The notes under the pieces were generated by a model, which saw nothing but the letters and a program-made list of their open reading frames with translations, made no database searches and was not told the DNA's origin. The position numbers and the translations under genes were made by a program. This document shows positions 1 through 8,534 of a stretch of DNA of 64,000 nucleotides, piece by piece. Origin of the DNA: Campylobacter majalis (GTDB taxonomy: Bacteria > Campylobacterota > Campylobacteria > Campylobacterales > Campylobacteraceae); NCBI RefSeq assembly GCF_905120465.1, contig NZ_CAJHOF010000002.1:62001-126000 (forward strand), in the 5' to 3' direction. Position 1 is the first letter of the stretch. Every line of letters starts with the position of its first letter.

Positions 1-496
1 TGCACTTTTAACGACAATGAAGGGTTTGCCATTAGCTTACAATAAAGACATGCAAGAAGACAAAGAAGGGGTGTTTGATAGCGCAAATACAGCCTTAGCT
101 TCGATTGTTATACTAAACGAGATGACAAAAGAGATTAAATTTAACACCAAAAATATGTTAAATGCTACTAAAAAAGGGCATTTAAGTGCAACTGATTTGG
201 CTGATTATTTAGTACGTGAGAAAAATATTCCATTTAGAATAGCTCATTTTATTACTGGAAAGGCGGTGGCATTTGCTGAGAATTTAAATCTAGATTTAAG
301 CCAATTAAATGCAAATCAACTTAAACAAATTGATGAAAATTTAGATGAAAATGCTATGAAATTTCTGGATCTAAATGCTTCAAAAGAGGCTAGAAGCTCA
401 CTTGGTGGCACAGCAAACGAGAGTGTAAAACTCCAGATTAAACAGATGAATGAGTGGCTAGAAATAACAAAAGGCTATTTTAAAAAACAAGGATAA
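1..496 (+). CDS. argH: argininosuccinate lyase, C-terminal part (truncated by window start)
   Basis: This is the last step of arginine synthesis: argininosuccinate is split into arginine and fumarate in the cytoplasm. The open frame runs in from the left edge (first full codon at base 2) with no start in view, and the first ATG at 17 is internal. The conserved lyase stretch KGLPLAYNKDMQEDKEGVFD follows directly, and the C-terminal helical region ends at the TAA at 494-496. About 165 residues are visible of a family usually near 460. The identification rests on that signature, which is typical of ArgH within the aspartase/fumarase superfamily. A GNAT enzyme that may be an ArgA-type N-acetylglutamate synthase lies at the other end of the window. 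Confidence 0.93.
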   Translation, partial: ALLTTMKGLPLAYNKDMQEDKEGVFDSANTALASIVILNEMTKEIKFNTKNMLNATKKGHLSATDLADYLVREKNIPFRIAHFITGKAVAFAENLNLDLSQLNANQLKQIDENLDENAMKFLDLNASKEARSSLGGTANESVKLQIKQMNEWLEITKGYFKKQG

Positions 497-1309
497 AAAC
501 TCTTAGCAAGTTGGCTAAACATTCAAACTAGCTATAAATTTTACTTGTAGTAATAAACGCGACTATGCATATCAAAAAATAAACCGCAGTGTTTATGGCT
601 GTGAAAATTTTAAGTGTAATGATGTCTTGTAGAGCTAGTGAATGTTTTATAGTGTGATGTTATTGTGAGCGTGAAAAAAGTGACGAGTAAGTTTTGCTTA
701 GTTTTAGTCACAAAAATAAAAATCCAACCCACTTTTTTAAGTAATTTAAAGGCATATTATAAATTAAATTTTCATCTTTTTGTTATCTAATTTAAAACTC
801 TTCTAAATGAAATAAGAAATTTGCTTTACTATCTAAATTTAACTATTCTGCATTTAGTAAAACTTAAAAACTTCTCAAGCCATAAAGGGCGACGGTAGCA
901 ACCAAAGCACTACCGCAAAGTGATGTTTGTTTAAAATATCCCAAACCCAAAGGGCGATGGTATCCAAGTAAAGCAATGACTAGATAGGTTTTTGTAAGCT
1001 AAATAAAGCAGGGTAAAAATATCAATGCTATTTATATATTTGTCTAATGTAAATTTATTTTTGCCTTTATTATCCTACAATGCCAAGTATCTACTAATTT
1101 ATTAATATTTAACTCTACACTGTTATTAGTAACATTTTTGGCAAATTTAACTTTCATTAAGTTTTATAAATTTAGTTATTTTATAAATTTCAATTTTAAA
1201 ATAGTAATTTGTGATGAGGGTGCTTTGTTATTAATAGCTGTAAATAAAGTCAATCATGATCCTTACCATCTGTGCTAGATAGCAAAATTTTAAGGTTTAA
1301 TTTTAAAAT
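497..1309. other. gene-poor gap between argH and the YhdP-like gene
   Basis: This is 813 bases of very AT-rich DNA with no reading frame that resembles a protein. The only recognisable content is one block of the dispersed modular repeat at about 868-980. It lies between the 3' ends of argH and the leftward YhdP-like gene, so it needs no promoter for either. Confidence 0.7.
868..980 (+). repeat. dispersed modular repeat, block A (degenerate)
   Basis: The block has the repeat core ACTTCTCAAGCC followed by AAAGGGCGACGGTAGCAACC, then a GTGATGTTTGTTT module, then a second, weaker copy of the AAAGGGCGATGGTA core. The same modules in the same order recur near 46.3, 53.4 and 55.4 kb on this strand and near 45.8 kb on the other. 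It codes for nothing recognisable. Confidence 0.75.
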
Positions 1310-3877
1310 TTAATCAAATATTAAAAATGGCACTTGTAAAACATTTCTTATAATCTTAAATGGAGCCAAAAGCGTATCTTGTAGGACTTGAGTTTCGTAT
1401 TTTGGCTCACTCATTGTGCCACGAATTTTAATGAGTGTTGAAAATGTGCGATCCTTGCCTAAAATTATCTGATTTATAAGTGGTATGTTTGAGATGATAC
1501 CACTAGCTTCTTTTAAAAATTCAAGCTCTAAGTTGATGTTAATCTCTCCGGTTTTTATATCTATTTCTCCACTTCCTAGTATGTCAGCACTGCTACCTGA
1601 TATCTTAATCGCTATAAATTTAAGCACATTTTTATTTTTTTCAAATAATATTTTGCCATTTTTTGCTGTAAAGCCGTTGCTATTAAAATCTGGTGTTTTC
1701 AAGGAAAGAAGAGTTGGTATAGAATCAATAAAACTAAGTAGTTTTTGATAAAAAGTATAGTCTGTAAAATATGTATCATAAAAGCGAACTTCGCCTTTAA
1801 AATTATCAACCAATCCTACAACTTTTGCCTTAAATTTTCCGCCACTAAAGCTTTGTTTATTTAAAAATTGATTTATATACTCTCCGCTTATATCGCGCAC
1901 TTCTAGATTTATGTGCTTATCAATTTTACTAAAATTTATCCTTCCGCCATCAGTATTTGAGCCAAATTTTATCTGCTTTGGAGCAATTAATACTTCGTAA
2001 TTTGGAAGCTTTAGTGTGCGATTAATATCGGTAAAGATGATGTTTGAGTTTGTTGCACGTGCTATAAACTCACCATTTTCATTATTGCTATCTTGATCTA
2101 AATTTACAGTTATATCGATATCTTTTACGTCGATTTTTACGTCGTTATTTTTGGTACTAAATTTGATTTTTTCACTAGTGCTTGTGCCACTTATCTTGTC
2201 ATCTTTTACTTTTATGTAAAAGCTGTCTTTTTCATATTTTTTGCCATTTTTTGATTGTAGTGGCAGATTAAATATGATATTTTGTGCAAAAATTTCATAC
2301 TCATTAAAATCATCTGTGTTAATTGAAATTTTATCAGCGGCTGATATATTAAGTGATGATAAAAGCTCTGAGTTTGGCACAAAGCGTGTTGGATTGTGCA
2401 TGGTGATTTGATTTTTTTTACCAAAAACAAGCGATAAATCAAGCGTATGAAAATCAAGCACTGTATCATCACCGCTAAAGTCCAAAGTAGAGTTAAAATT
2501 TTGACTATTTAGGTTTAGTATGCCAAGTTTTTGAGTGTTTAGATTAAAGCTTTTAAGCACACCTTTGATGGTTGCCTTTTTATTTTTTAGATCAAATATT
2601 GCATTTGCATCAGAGTTAAAAAAATCCATGCCAAAATCAAGTGCGTTTATAATCATTTCATTTGTGTTGTTTAGCAAAATTTCGGCATTTTTGGACTTAA
2701 AATCGGCATTTGCAATTTTTAATTTGGCGTTTTTTGTTGTAAATTTTCCATTTGCAATGACATTAAGCGTGTTAAAATCAATGTCTAAATTTAGCCTTGC
2801 GTTCATCTCTCCAGCTGTTTGCGTGATAGGCACATCAATGCCATATGCTTTTAATATCGCATTTATATGTTTGTCGTAGATTGAGTTTGTTATGATGTTT
2901 ATGTTTATTCCTGGATTTTCATCTAGAGCAAAAATATCTCTGATGTATAGACTAGAGCCGTCTAATTTTTTATTGACATAGGTTGGATTGTGAAGTTTAA
3001 AATTTAAAGTTTCGTTTGCCAAAGTTATATTTGCATCTTCTACTTTTATGGGTTGTAGGCTTTTATCTAGCATAACTTCTAGATTTTTAGCTTGAGCACT
3101 CGCATTTAGATCCTTTAAAAAAAAGTCATTTGTTTTTAGGTTAATCTTGCCGTTTATTTCATTTACATGATATTCATCAGCCACGATATAGCCATAAATC
3201 CAGTTTTTTATCTCTTTATTTAGTCCGATTTTTTCATCAAGACCGACCATAAAATGTCCTAGTGAATAAGCACTCACATCATATATTTTATATTTAATTA
3301 TCTCTTTTTTAAGCACAAAATCAATCTTGCCGTTTAGTTCATAACTATCAAATGAGCCTGAAAAAGCGAATTTTTTATCTTTTAAATTTGTACTTAATTT
3401 GCCTTGTAAATTTACAGCAAAGTCTTTAAACTGCATTTTATTGATTGTGATTAAATCAGTCTTGTTGTCTAGCTCATCTTCTATATTTAAATCAGCTAAA
3501 AAGTATTCACTATTTATAAAAATTTTGTTGTTTTTGTATAAAATTTGTATGTTATTGTTTGCGATTTGTAAGTCTTTTATTAAAATTTCATGAAAAATTT
3601 TATCTATAAAATACATATAATTGCTTAATTTTAAAAACTCCTTTGCGGAATTGTCATTAAAATTTTCATCGTTTTGCAACGATATTGCAATTTTATCTGC
3701 TTTTAAAATAATTTTTTTATCTAGTTTTATATATAATTGTTTTAAATTTATATTGCCAAAAGTAAGCTCATCGATATCGATGCCACGACTTAGAGCCAAA
3801 CCAATAGAGAGTATAAATATGATAAAAAATGTAAAAATTACCCCTATTATTTTAGTGCTTTTTGATATTATTCTCAT
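1310..3877 (-). CDS. AsmA/YhdP-like envelope protein
   Basis: A large protein (855 residues) with one N-terminal membrane segment (about residues 9-30) followed by a long, low-complexity beta-type periplasmic region. Its C-terminal part (about residues 690-850) has the pattern of the AsmA-like C-terminal domain. Proteins of this family (AsmA, YhdP, TamB) are thought to bridge the periplasm and move phospholipid to the outer membrane; that role is family knowledge. The start at 3877 is preceded by a GGGA ribosome-binding site five bases upstream of the ATG. No other ATG occurs for about 65 codons. The first 59 bases overlap, head to head, the start of mltG on the other strand. Membership of the AsmA superfamily is fairly sure; the exact subfamily is not. 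Confidence 0.75.
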   Translation of the reverse strand: MRIISKSTKIIGVIFTFFIIFILSIGLALSRGIDIDELTFGNINLKQLYIKLDKKIILKADKIAISLQNDENFNDNSAKEFLKLSNYMYFIDKIFHEILIKDLQIANNNIQILYKNNKIFINSEYFLADLNIEDELDNKTDLITINKMQFKDFAVNLQGKLSTNLKDKKFAFSGSFDSYELNGKIDFVLKKEIIKYKIYDVSAYSLGHFMVGLDEKIGLNKEIKNWIYGYIVADEYHVNEINGKINLKTNDFFLKDLNASAQAKNLEVMLDKSLQPIKVEDANITLANETLNFKLHNPTYVNKKLDGSSLYIRDIFALDENPGININIITNSIYDKHINAILKAYGIDVPITQTAGEMNARLNLDIDFNTLNVIANGKFTTKNAKLKIANADFKSKNAEILLNNTNEMIINALDFGMDFFNSDANAIFDLKNKKATIKGVLKSFNLNTQKLGILNLNSQNFNSTLDFSGDDTVLDFHTLDLSLVFGKKNQITMHNPTRFVPNSELLSSLNISAADKISINTDDFNEYEIFAQNIIFNLPLQSKNGKKYEKDSFYIKVKDDKISGTSTSEKIKFSTKNNDVKIDVKDIDITVNLDQDSNNENGEFIARATNSNIIFTDINRTLKLPNYEVLIAPKQIKFGSNTDGGRINFSKIDKHINLEVRDISGEYINQFLNKQSFSGGKFKAKVVGLVDNFKGEVRFYDTYFTDYTFYQKLLSFIDSIPTLLSLKTPDFNSNGFTAKNGKILFEKNKNVLKFIAIKISGSSADILGSGEIDIKTGEININLELEFLKEASGIISNIPLINQIILGKDRTFSTLIKIRGTMSEPKYETQVLQDTLLAPFKIIRNVLQVPFLIFD

Positions 3878-4760
3878 TTTTTCCCTATCGTTGCTGTTTT
3901 ATCTATCGCGACCTATCGATACAAGTAGGGTTGTATATATCCCAAAAGGAAGCGTGAGCGAGATTATAGCATATTTAAGCGATAGGAATTTTAAATTAAG
4001 CATAATTGATAATTTTGTCGTTAGAGCATATGGACATATTCAATCAGGTTGGATAGATATGCGTCAAACAAAGCTTTCTAGACTTGATTTTTTAAAGAGA
4101 TTAACTACGGCAAAAGCCGCCATGGGCGAGATAACTCTTGTGCCTGGTGAAACAGCGGAGGTATTTTTACGCCAAGTAGCAAAAGATTATGAGCTAAATC
4201 ATGAAATTTTGCTTAAATACTATTATGAGCTTAGTCCTATTAAGGATGGTTTTTTGGTGCCAGATACATACAAAATTCCATTAGGAATGAGCGAACATCA
4301 TTTAGTGCGTCATCTTATGCAAATTGCTACAAATGTGCATCAAAACCTTAGTAAAAAGGTTTATGGTGAATACAATCAAAGGCGTTGGGAAAAGATTTTA
4401 GTAATTGCTTCAATCATACAAAAGGAAGCAGCAAGTATCGATGAAATGCCGCTTGTATCATCTGTGATATACAACAGGCTTGAAAAAAGAATGAAATTAC
4501 AAATGGACGGCACGTTAAATTATGGCATATATTCGCACGAAAAAATTACAGCACAACGAATACGCCAAGATGATAGCGAATATAACACTTATAAAATTGA
4601 TGCTTTGCCACCAGCTCCGATATGTGCCGTGTCTATTGACGCTATAAAAGCAGCCATAAATCCAGCAAAGAGCGATTATTTGTATTTTGTGCTAGATAGA
4701 AAAACAAAAAAGCATCGTTTTAGTAAAACACTGAGCGAACATAATGCAAACATGAAATAA
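3819..4760 (+). CDS. mltG: endolytic murein transglycosylase
   Basis: MltG cuts nascent peptidoglycan glycan strands at the inner membrane and so limits chain length. The 313-residue product has an N-terminal membrane segment (about 6-28), a LysM-like region, and the YceG catalytic domain with the motif IIQKEAAS (catalytic Glu near residue 203), then MPLVSSVIYNRL and LQMDGTLNYG. The frame is open back to 3621, but that extension lies entirely opposite the YhdP-like gene. The ATG at 3819 has AGAGAG upstream and puts the membrane segment at the N-terminus as in other MltG proteins. It therefore overlaps the divergent neighbour by 59 bases. It is followed after 10 bases by icd. Confidence 0.88.
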   Translation: MIKNVKITPIILVLFDIILIFSLSLLFYLSRPIDTSRVVYIPKGSVSEIIAYLSDRNFKLSIIDNFVVRAYGHIQSGWIDMRQTKLSRLDFLKRLTTAKAAMGEITLVPGETAEVFLRQVAKDYELNHEILLKYYYELSPIKDGFLVPDTYKIPLGMSEHHLVRHLMQIATNVHQNLSKKVYGEYNQRRWEKILVIASIIQKEAASIDEMPLVSSVIYNRLEKRMKLQMDGTLNYGIYSHEKITAQRIRQDDSEYNTYKIDALPPAPICAVSIDAIKAAINPAKSDYLYFVLDRKTKKHRFSKTLSEHNANMK

Positions 4761-4770
4761 AAGGAAAAAT

Positions 4771-6897
4771 ATGAATGAAATAATATGGACAAAAACCGAC
4801 GAAAGCCCATATATTGCAAGTGTTTCATTACGTGCAATGTTGGATATGATGCTAAAAAAAGCAGATATTAGATTAAAAGTGCTTGATATAAGTCTTGCTG
4901 GTAGAATTTTGTCCGTATTTAATATGGCAGACGATGAGCTTGAAATTTTAAGCAATATTATTAAAAATCCAAATGCAAATATTATAAAATTGCCAAATAT
5001 ATCAGCTACAATTTCACAGCTAAAATCAGCTATTAAAGAGCTACAAAATGCTGGGTATGATTTGCCAGATTATCCAGATGAAATAAAAAATGACAATGAT
5101 AAAATTGTGCTTGAAAAGTATAAAAAAGTTTTAGGAAGTGCTGTAAATCCAGTGTTAAGAGATGGAAATTCTGACAGAAGAAGCACAAGAGCTGTTAAAG
5201 AGTATGCTAAAGCTCATCCGCACTATATGGGCGAGTGGGAACGTGATAGTAAAACACGAATAGCTTGTATGAGCTGTGGGGACTTTTATGCAAATGAGAT
5301 GGCTAAAATTGCATCAAAAGATGAAATTTTGCGTATTGAGTTTGTGGATAAAAATGGCAAAAAAACAATTTTTAAAGACGATATAGACGTAAAAAAGGGC
5401 GATGTAATAGATGCTAGTTATATGCAAGTGGGTGAGCTTATTAAATTTTATAAAGACGAGATAAAAAAAGCAAAAAGAGATGGCTTGGTTTTTAGTTTGC
5501 ACCTAAAAGCATCCATGATGAAAGTAAGCGATCCTATTATATTTGGACACTGCTTAAGGACATATTTTGATGAAATTTTCATAAAATATAGTGATGATTT
5601 GCGTTATTTTAAGCCAGAAAATGGGCTAAAAGAGCTATTTACAACGCTTGGCGATAAAGAAAATGGCAATAAGATAATTTATGAGTTTAAAAATATGCTT
5701 GATGGCGTGTATATGTTAGATAAAGACACTAGCAATTTTCACGTATCAAGTGATGTTATTATAGATGCTTCTATGCCGCAACTTTTAAGAAATTCTGGCA
5801 AATTAAAAAGCACAGATGGTATTTGGCGTGAGTGTGTTGCTGTGATACCTGATAGGAGTTATGCTGGGGTTTATCAAGCTGTTTTGAGTGATTTTAAAAA
5901 TAATGGTATGCTTAATGTTACAACCCTTGGAAGCGTTAGCAATGTGGGATTGATGGCTAAAAAGGCACAAGAGTATGGAAGCCATGATAAAAGCTTTATA
6001 GCACCAGATGACGGAGAGATAGTTGTTTTAAGTGATGATGGGCTTGTATTTAAATTTAATGTAAGCAAAGGCGACATATTTCGTATGTGTTTAACTAGGG
6101 CTGAAGCGATTTCAAACTGGATAGATTTGGCTAAAAGTAGAGCTAAAAGCACAAGTCATGATATGATAGTTTGGCTAGATGAAAATAGGGCTGTTGATAG
6201 ACAGATGATAAAACTTGTAAAAGATGGGCTTGATGGTGTTTGGTATGAAATTTTAAGTCCAGAAAAAGCGTGTGAAAAAACACTACAACTTATACGAGCT
6301 GGTAAGGACGTGATAAGTGTGAGTGGAAATGTTTTAAGGGATTACTTAACAGATCTATTTCCGATATTAGAACTAGGAACAAGTGCAAAGATGCTATCAG
6401 TAGTGCCACTACTAAATGGCGGAGTAATGCTAGAAACTGGAGCTGGAGGCACTGCGCCAATGCTAAGTCGCGAATTACAAACGCAAAACCATATGATTTG
6501 GGATAGCTTAGGTGAGTTTTTAGCATTAAATGCTTCACTTGAGCTTATTAAAACACCAGAAGCAAAAATTCTAGCTACAACGCTAGATTTGGCAATAAGC
6601 GAGTATTTAAATAACAATAAATCACCACAAGTTCAAGTAGGTGCGCTTGATACTAGAGGTAGTCATTTTTGGCTTATACTTTACTGGCTTAGAGCTTTAA
6701 AAGATAGCGAATTATCAAGTAAATATGATGAAATTTTAGCAAAATTTGAAAAACAAAAAGATGAAATTTTAATGGAGTTTAGTAAAGTTCAAGGTGTTGG
6801 AGTGGATTTTGGTGGCTGGTATTATTTAGATGATAAAAAACTACAAAATATCATGAGACCTAGTAAAATTTTAAATCAAATAGTGGATAATGCATGA
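4771..6897 (+). CDS. icd: isocitrate dehydrogenase (NADP), monomeric type
   Basis: Oxidative decarboxylation of isocitrate to 2-oxoglutarate in the TCA cycle. The product has 708 residues, at the short side of the monomeric IDH family (usually about 730-745), and is unrelated in fold arrangement to the dimeric enzyme. Recognisable family stretches are IIWTKTDESPYIAS at the N-terminus, SDRRSTRAVKEYA near residue 133, LRTYFDEIF, and the C-terminal LDTRGSHFWLILYW with GVGVDFGGWYY. An AAAGG ribosome-binding site precedes the ATG. It overlaps mdh by the 4-base ATGA, so the two TCA enzymes are translationally coupled. Confidence 0.95.
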   Translation: MNEIIWTKTDESPYIASVSLRAMLDMMLKKADIRLKVLDISLAGRILSVFNMADDELEILSNIIKNPNANIIKLPNISATISQLKSAIKELQNAGYDLPDYPDEIKNDNDKIVLEKYKKVLGSAVNPVLRDGNSDRRSTRAVKEYAKAHPHYMGEWERDSKTRIACMSCGDFYANEMAKIASKDEILRIEFVDKNGKKTIFKDDIDVKKGDVIDASYMQVGELIKFYKDEIKKAKRDGLVFSLHLKASMMKVSDPIIFGHCLRTYFDEIFIKYSDDLRYFKPENGLKELFTTLGDKENGNKIIYEFKNMLDGVYMLDKDTSNFHVSSDVIIDASMPQLLRNSGKLKSTDGIWRECVAVIPDRSYAGVYQAVLSDFKNNGMLNVTTLGSVSNVGLMAKKAQEYGSHDKSFIAPDDGEIVVLSDDGLVFKFNVSKGDIFRMCLTRAEAISNWIDLAKSRAKSTSHDMIVWLDENRAVDRQMIKLVKDGLDGVWYEILSPEKACEKTLQLIRAGKDVISVSGNVLRDYLTDLFPILELGTSAKMLSVVPLLNGGVMLETGAGGTAPMLSRELQTQNHMIWDSLGEFLALNASLELIKTPEAKILATTLDLAISEYLNNNKSPQVQVGALDTRGSHFWLILYWLRALKDSELSSKYDEILAKFEKQKDEILMEFSKVQGVGVDFGGWYYLDDKKLQNIMRPSKILNQIVDNA

Positions 6898-7754
6898 AAA
6901 TAAGTATAATTGGAGCCGGAAACGTAGGGGCTAGTATCGCATATGCACTAGCTATGAGAAATGTGTGTGATGAGATAGTTTTGCTTGATATTTATGCTGA
7001 TGTGGCAAAGGCAAAGGCAATGGATATAACACAGGCAAATATTGTTTTTAATAGTGATATTTTTGTTGTTGGTGGCGATGATTATGAGCTTTTGCAAAAT
7101 AGCGATATCGTGGTTATTACAGCTGGTAGTCCAAGAAAGCAGGGTGAGAGTAGGCAGGATTTGCTTTTAAAAAATGCAAAAGTTGTTAAACAAAGCACAA
7201 TTCATATCGTAAAACACGCACCAAGTGCAATTATTATAGTAGTTACAAATCCATTAGATGAGATGACGTATGTTGCATTTAATTGTAGTGGTTTTAACTC
7301 TTCGCGTGTAATAGGCATGGCTGGAGAGCTTGATACAGCAAGGCTTAAGTTTGAATTAAATAAACATGCAAATGTTAAAATTTCAAACCTGACTTCGTAT
7401 GTAATTGGTGCTCACAATGATGAGATGACTATTGTTAAAAATGGCTGTAATATAGATGATTTTGAAAAGATACAGATGCTTGCTAGAAAGGGTGGGGCGA
7501 GTATAGTGGCATTGCTTGGAACGTCAGCATATTATGCACCGGCAGCTGGTGTAGTAAAAATATGTGAAGCCATTAAGAATGATAGCAAAATAAAACAAAG
7601 TGTTTGTTTGGCAATAGGTAAAGATTTGGCTATAGGCGTTAGAGCTATAATTGGCAAAAACGGTGCACAAGAGATTAAAAAAAGTGATGAAATCTCAGAG
7701 CAAAGCAAACAAAATATCATAAAAAATATTAAATTTTTAAGTGAAATTTTGTAA
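6894..7754 (+). CDS. mdh: malate dehydrogenase (LDH/MDH superfamily)
   Basis: Interconverts malate and oxaloacetate with NAD. It has 286 residues, shorter than the usual 300-320, mainly at the C-terminus. The N-terminal Rossmann motif is GAGNVGASIAYAL. The substrate loop reads GSPRKQGESRQDLL, with the Arg that favours malate over lactate. VVTNPLD follows, and the catalytic His is in IGAHNDEM, where most relatives have GEHGDS. Its start overlaps the icd stop. In several Campylobacter genomes icd and mdh are followed by sucCD; here the next gene is nikR on the other strand. Confidence 0.9.
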   Translation: MKISIIGAGNVGASIAYALAMRNVCDEIVLLDIYADVAKAKAMDITQANIVFNSDIFVVGGDDYELLQNSDIVVITAGSPRKQGESRQDLLLKNAKVVKQSTIHIVKHAPSAIIIVVTNPLDEMTYVAFNCSGFNSSRVIGMAGELDTARLKFELNKHANVKISNLTSYVIGAHNDEMTIVKNGCNIDDFEKIQMLARKGGASIVALLGTSAYYAPAAGVVKICEAIKNDSKIKQSVCLAIGKDLAIGVRAIIGKNGAQEIKKSDEISEQSKQNIIKNIKFLSEIL

Positions 7755-8111
7755 TTTTTGCGTGTTTGGCTTGAAAATTTAGTTTAGTAAAACCAATTAA
7801 AATTAATACAAGCCATTTTAAAGCAAACGGCAAAGTTTGTGTATGTTATTAAAATATGCTTTGCTTGGTTTTTAGGAAAATTATTAAAATCAATAATGGT
7901 TTTTTCAAGTAGTGAAACTAAAAATCTCATTAAAGTTAAATTAATTATTGTTTATTATTTGTTTTAAATATGTTTGTTATGCTTAGATATTTGAATTTAT
8001 AATTAAAATTTTATAAAAATATTTTGACTTTAAAGTTCTTTCATTGGATAAATGCGGTTATTGTAGGCAAGGCTCAAATTTCTTTTTGTTTAAATTTAAG
8101 CCTTATTTGTT
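7755..8111. other. gap between mdh and nikR 3' ends
   Basis: This is 357 bases of AT-rich DNA between converging genes. Apart from a hairpin at 8069-8104 that could end nikR transcription, no gene, repeat block or other structure was found. Confidence 0.6.
8069..8104 (-). terminator. hairpin downstream of nikR
   Basis: The arms AAGGCT-C-AAATTT and AAATTT-A-AGCCTT pair except for one central mismatch, around a 10-base loop. It lies just after the nikR stop in the direction of its transcription. There is no clean T-run, so termination is plausible but not certain. Confidence 0.5.
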
Positions 8112-8534
8112 TTATGAATGCGTTATTGCTGTTTTTGTTAATTCGCAGTGTTTTACGCCTTTTAATCCAGCCATAGAGTCGCTAAAAGCTATGATTTTAC
8201 GAGCCTCACCCTTTAATACCAACGTTTCTAAACAATTATGGTGATCTAAATGCACATGTGTGGTGCATACGATATCTATTTCGGCATCGTGCTGCAAGTC
8301 AAGCATACGAAGCACTAGGTCGCTGTGATGATGTGTGTAGATTATGGTTAAAACTCCAACTAGCTCTATACTGTCATCTTCCCAATTATCTTGTATCATT
8401 TTTTGGCGGATTAGATCTCTTATGTATTCGCTTCTTGAAGCGTAGCTTTTGCCATCAACTTTAGCATCTAGTTCCACTAATAAAGACTGTGGTAGCGATA
8501 CGCTAAATCTTATTATGTCATTTTTATCGTTCAT
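8112..8534 (-). CDS. nikR: nickel-responsive transcriptional regulator NikR
   Basis: A ribbon-helix-helix repressor that binds nickel and controls nickel uptake and nickel-enzyme genes. The N-terminal half (about 1-50) is the RHH DNA-binding part, with [13 protein letters not shown] and [11 protein letters not shown]. The C-terminal ACT-like half has the nickel ligands in [11 protein letters not shown] and [13 protein letters not shown]. The ATG at 8534 has GGAG six bases upstream; an in-frame start at 8546 lacks one. The gene begins inside the last codons of hypF (11-base overlap), so it is probably co-transcribed with this hydrogenase maturation gene. That link fits, since the hydrogenase is a nickel enzyme. 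Length is 140 residues, normal for the family. Confidence 0.95.
   Translation of the reverse strand: MNDKNDIIRFSVSLPQSLLVELDAKVDGKSYASRSEYIRDLIRQKMIQDNWEDDSIELVGVLTIIYTHHHSDLVLRMLDLQHDAEIDIVCTTHVHLDHHNCLETLVLKGEARKIIAFSDSMAGLKGVKHCELTKTAITHS

Noticed and set aside
3621-3818. Longer mltG start at 3621
   Set aside because: The extra 66 codons lie fully opposite the YhdP-like gene and would put a non-signal-like tail before the membrane segment; ATG 3819 has a better site.
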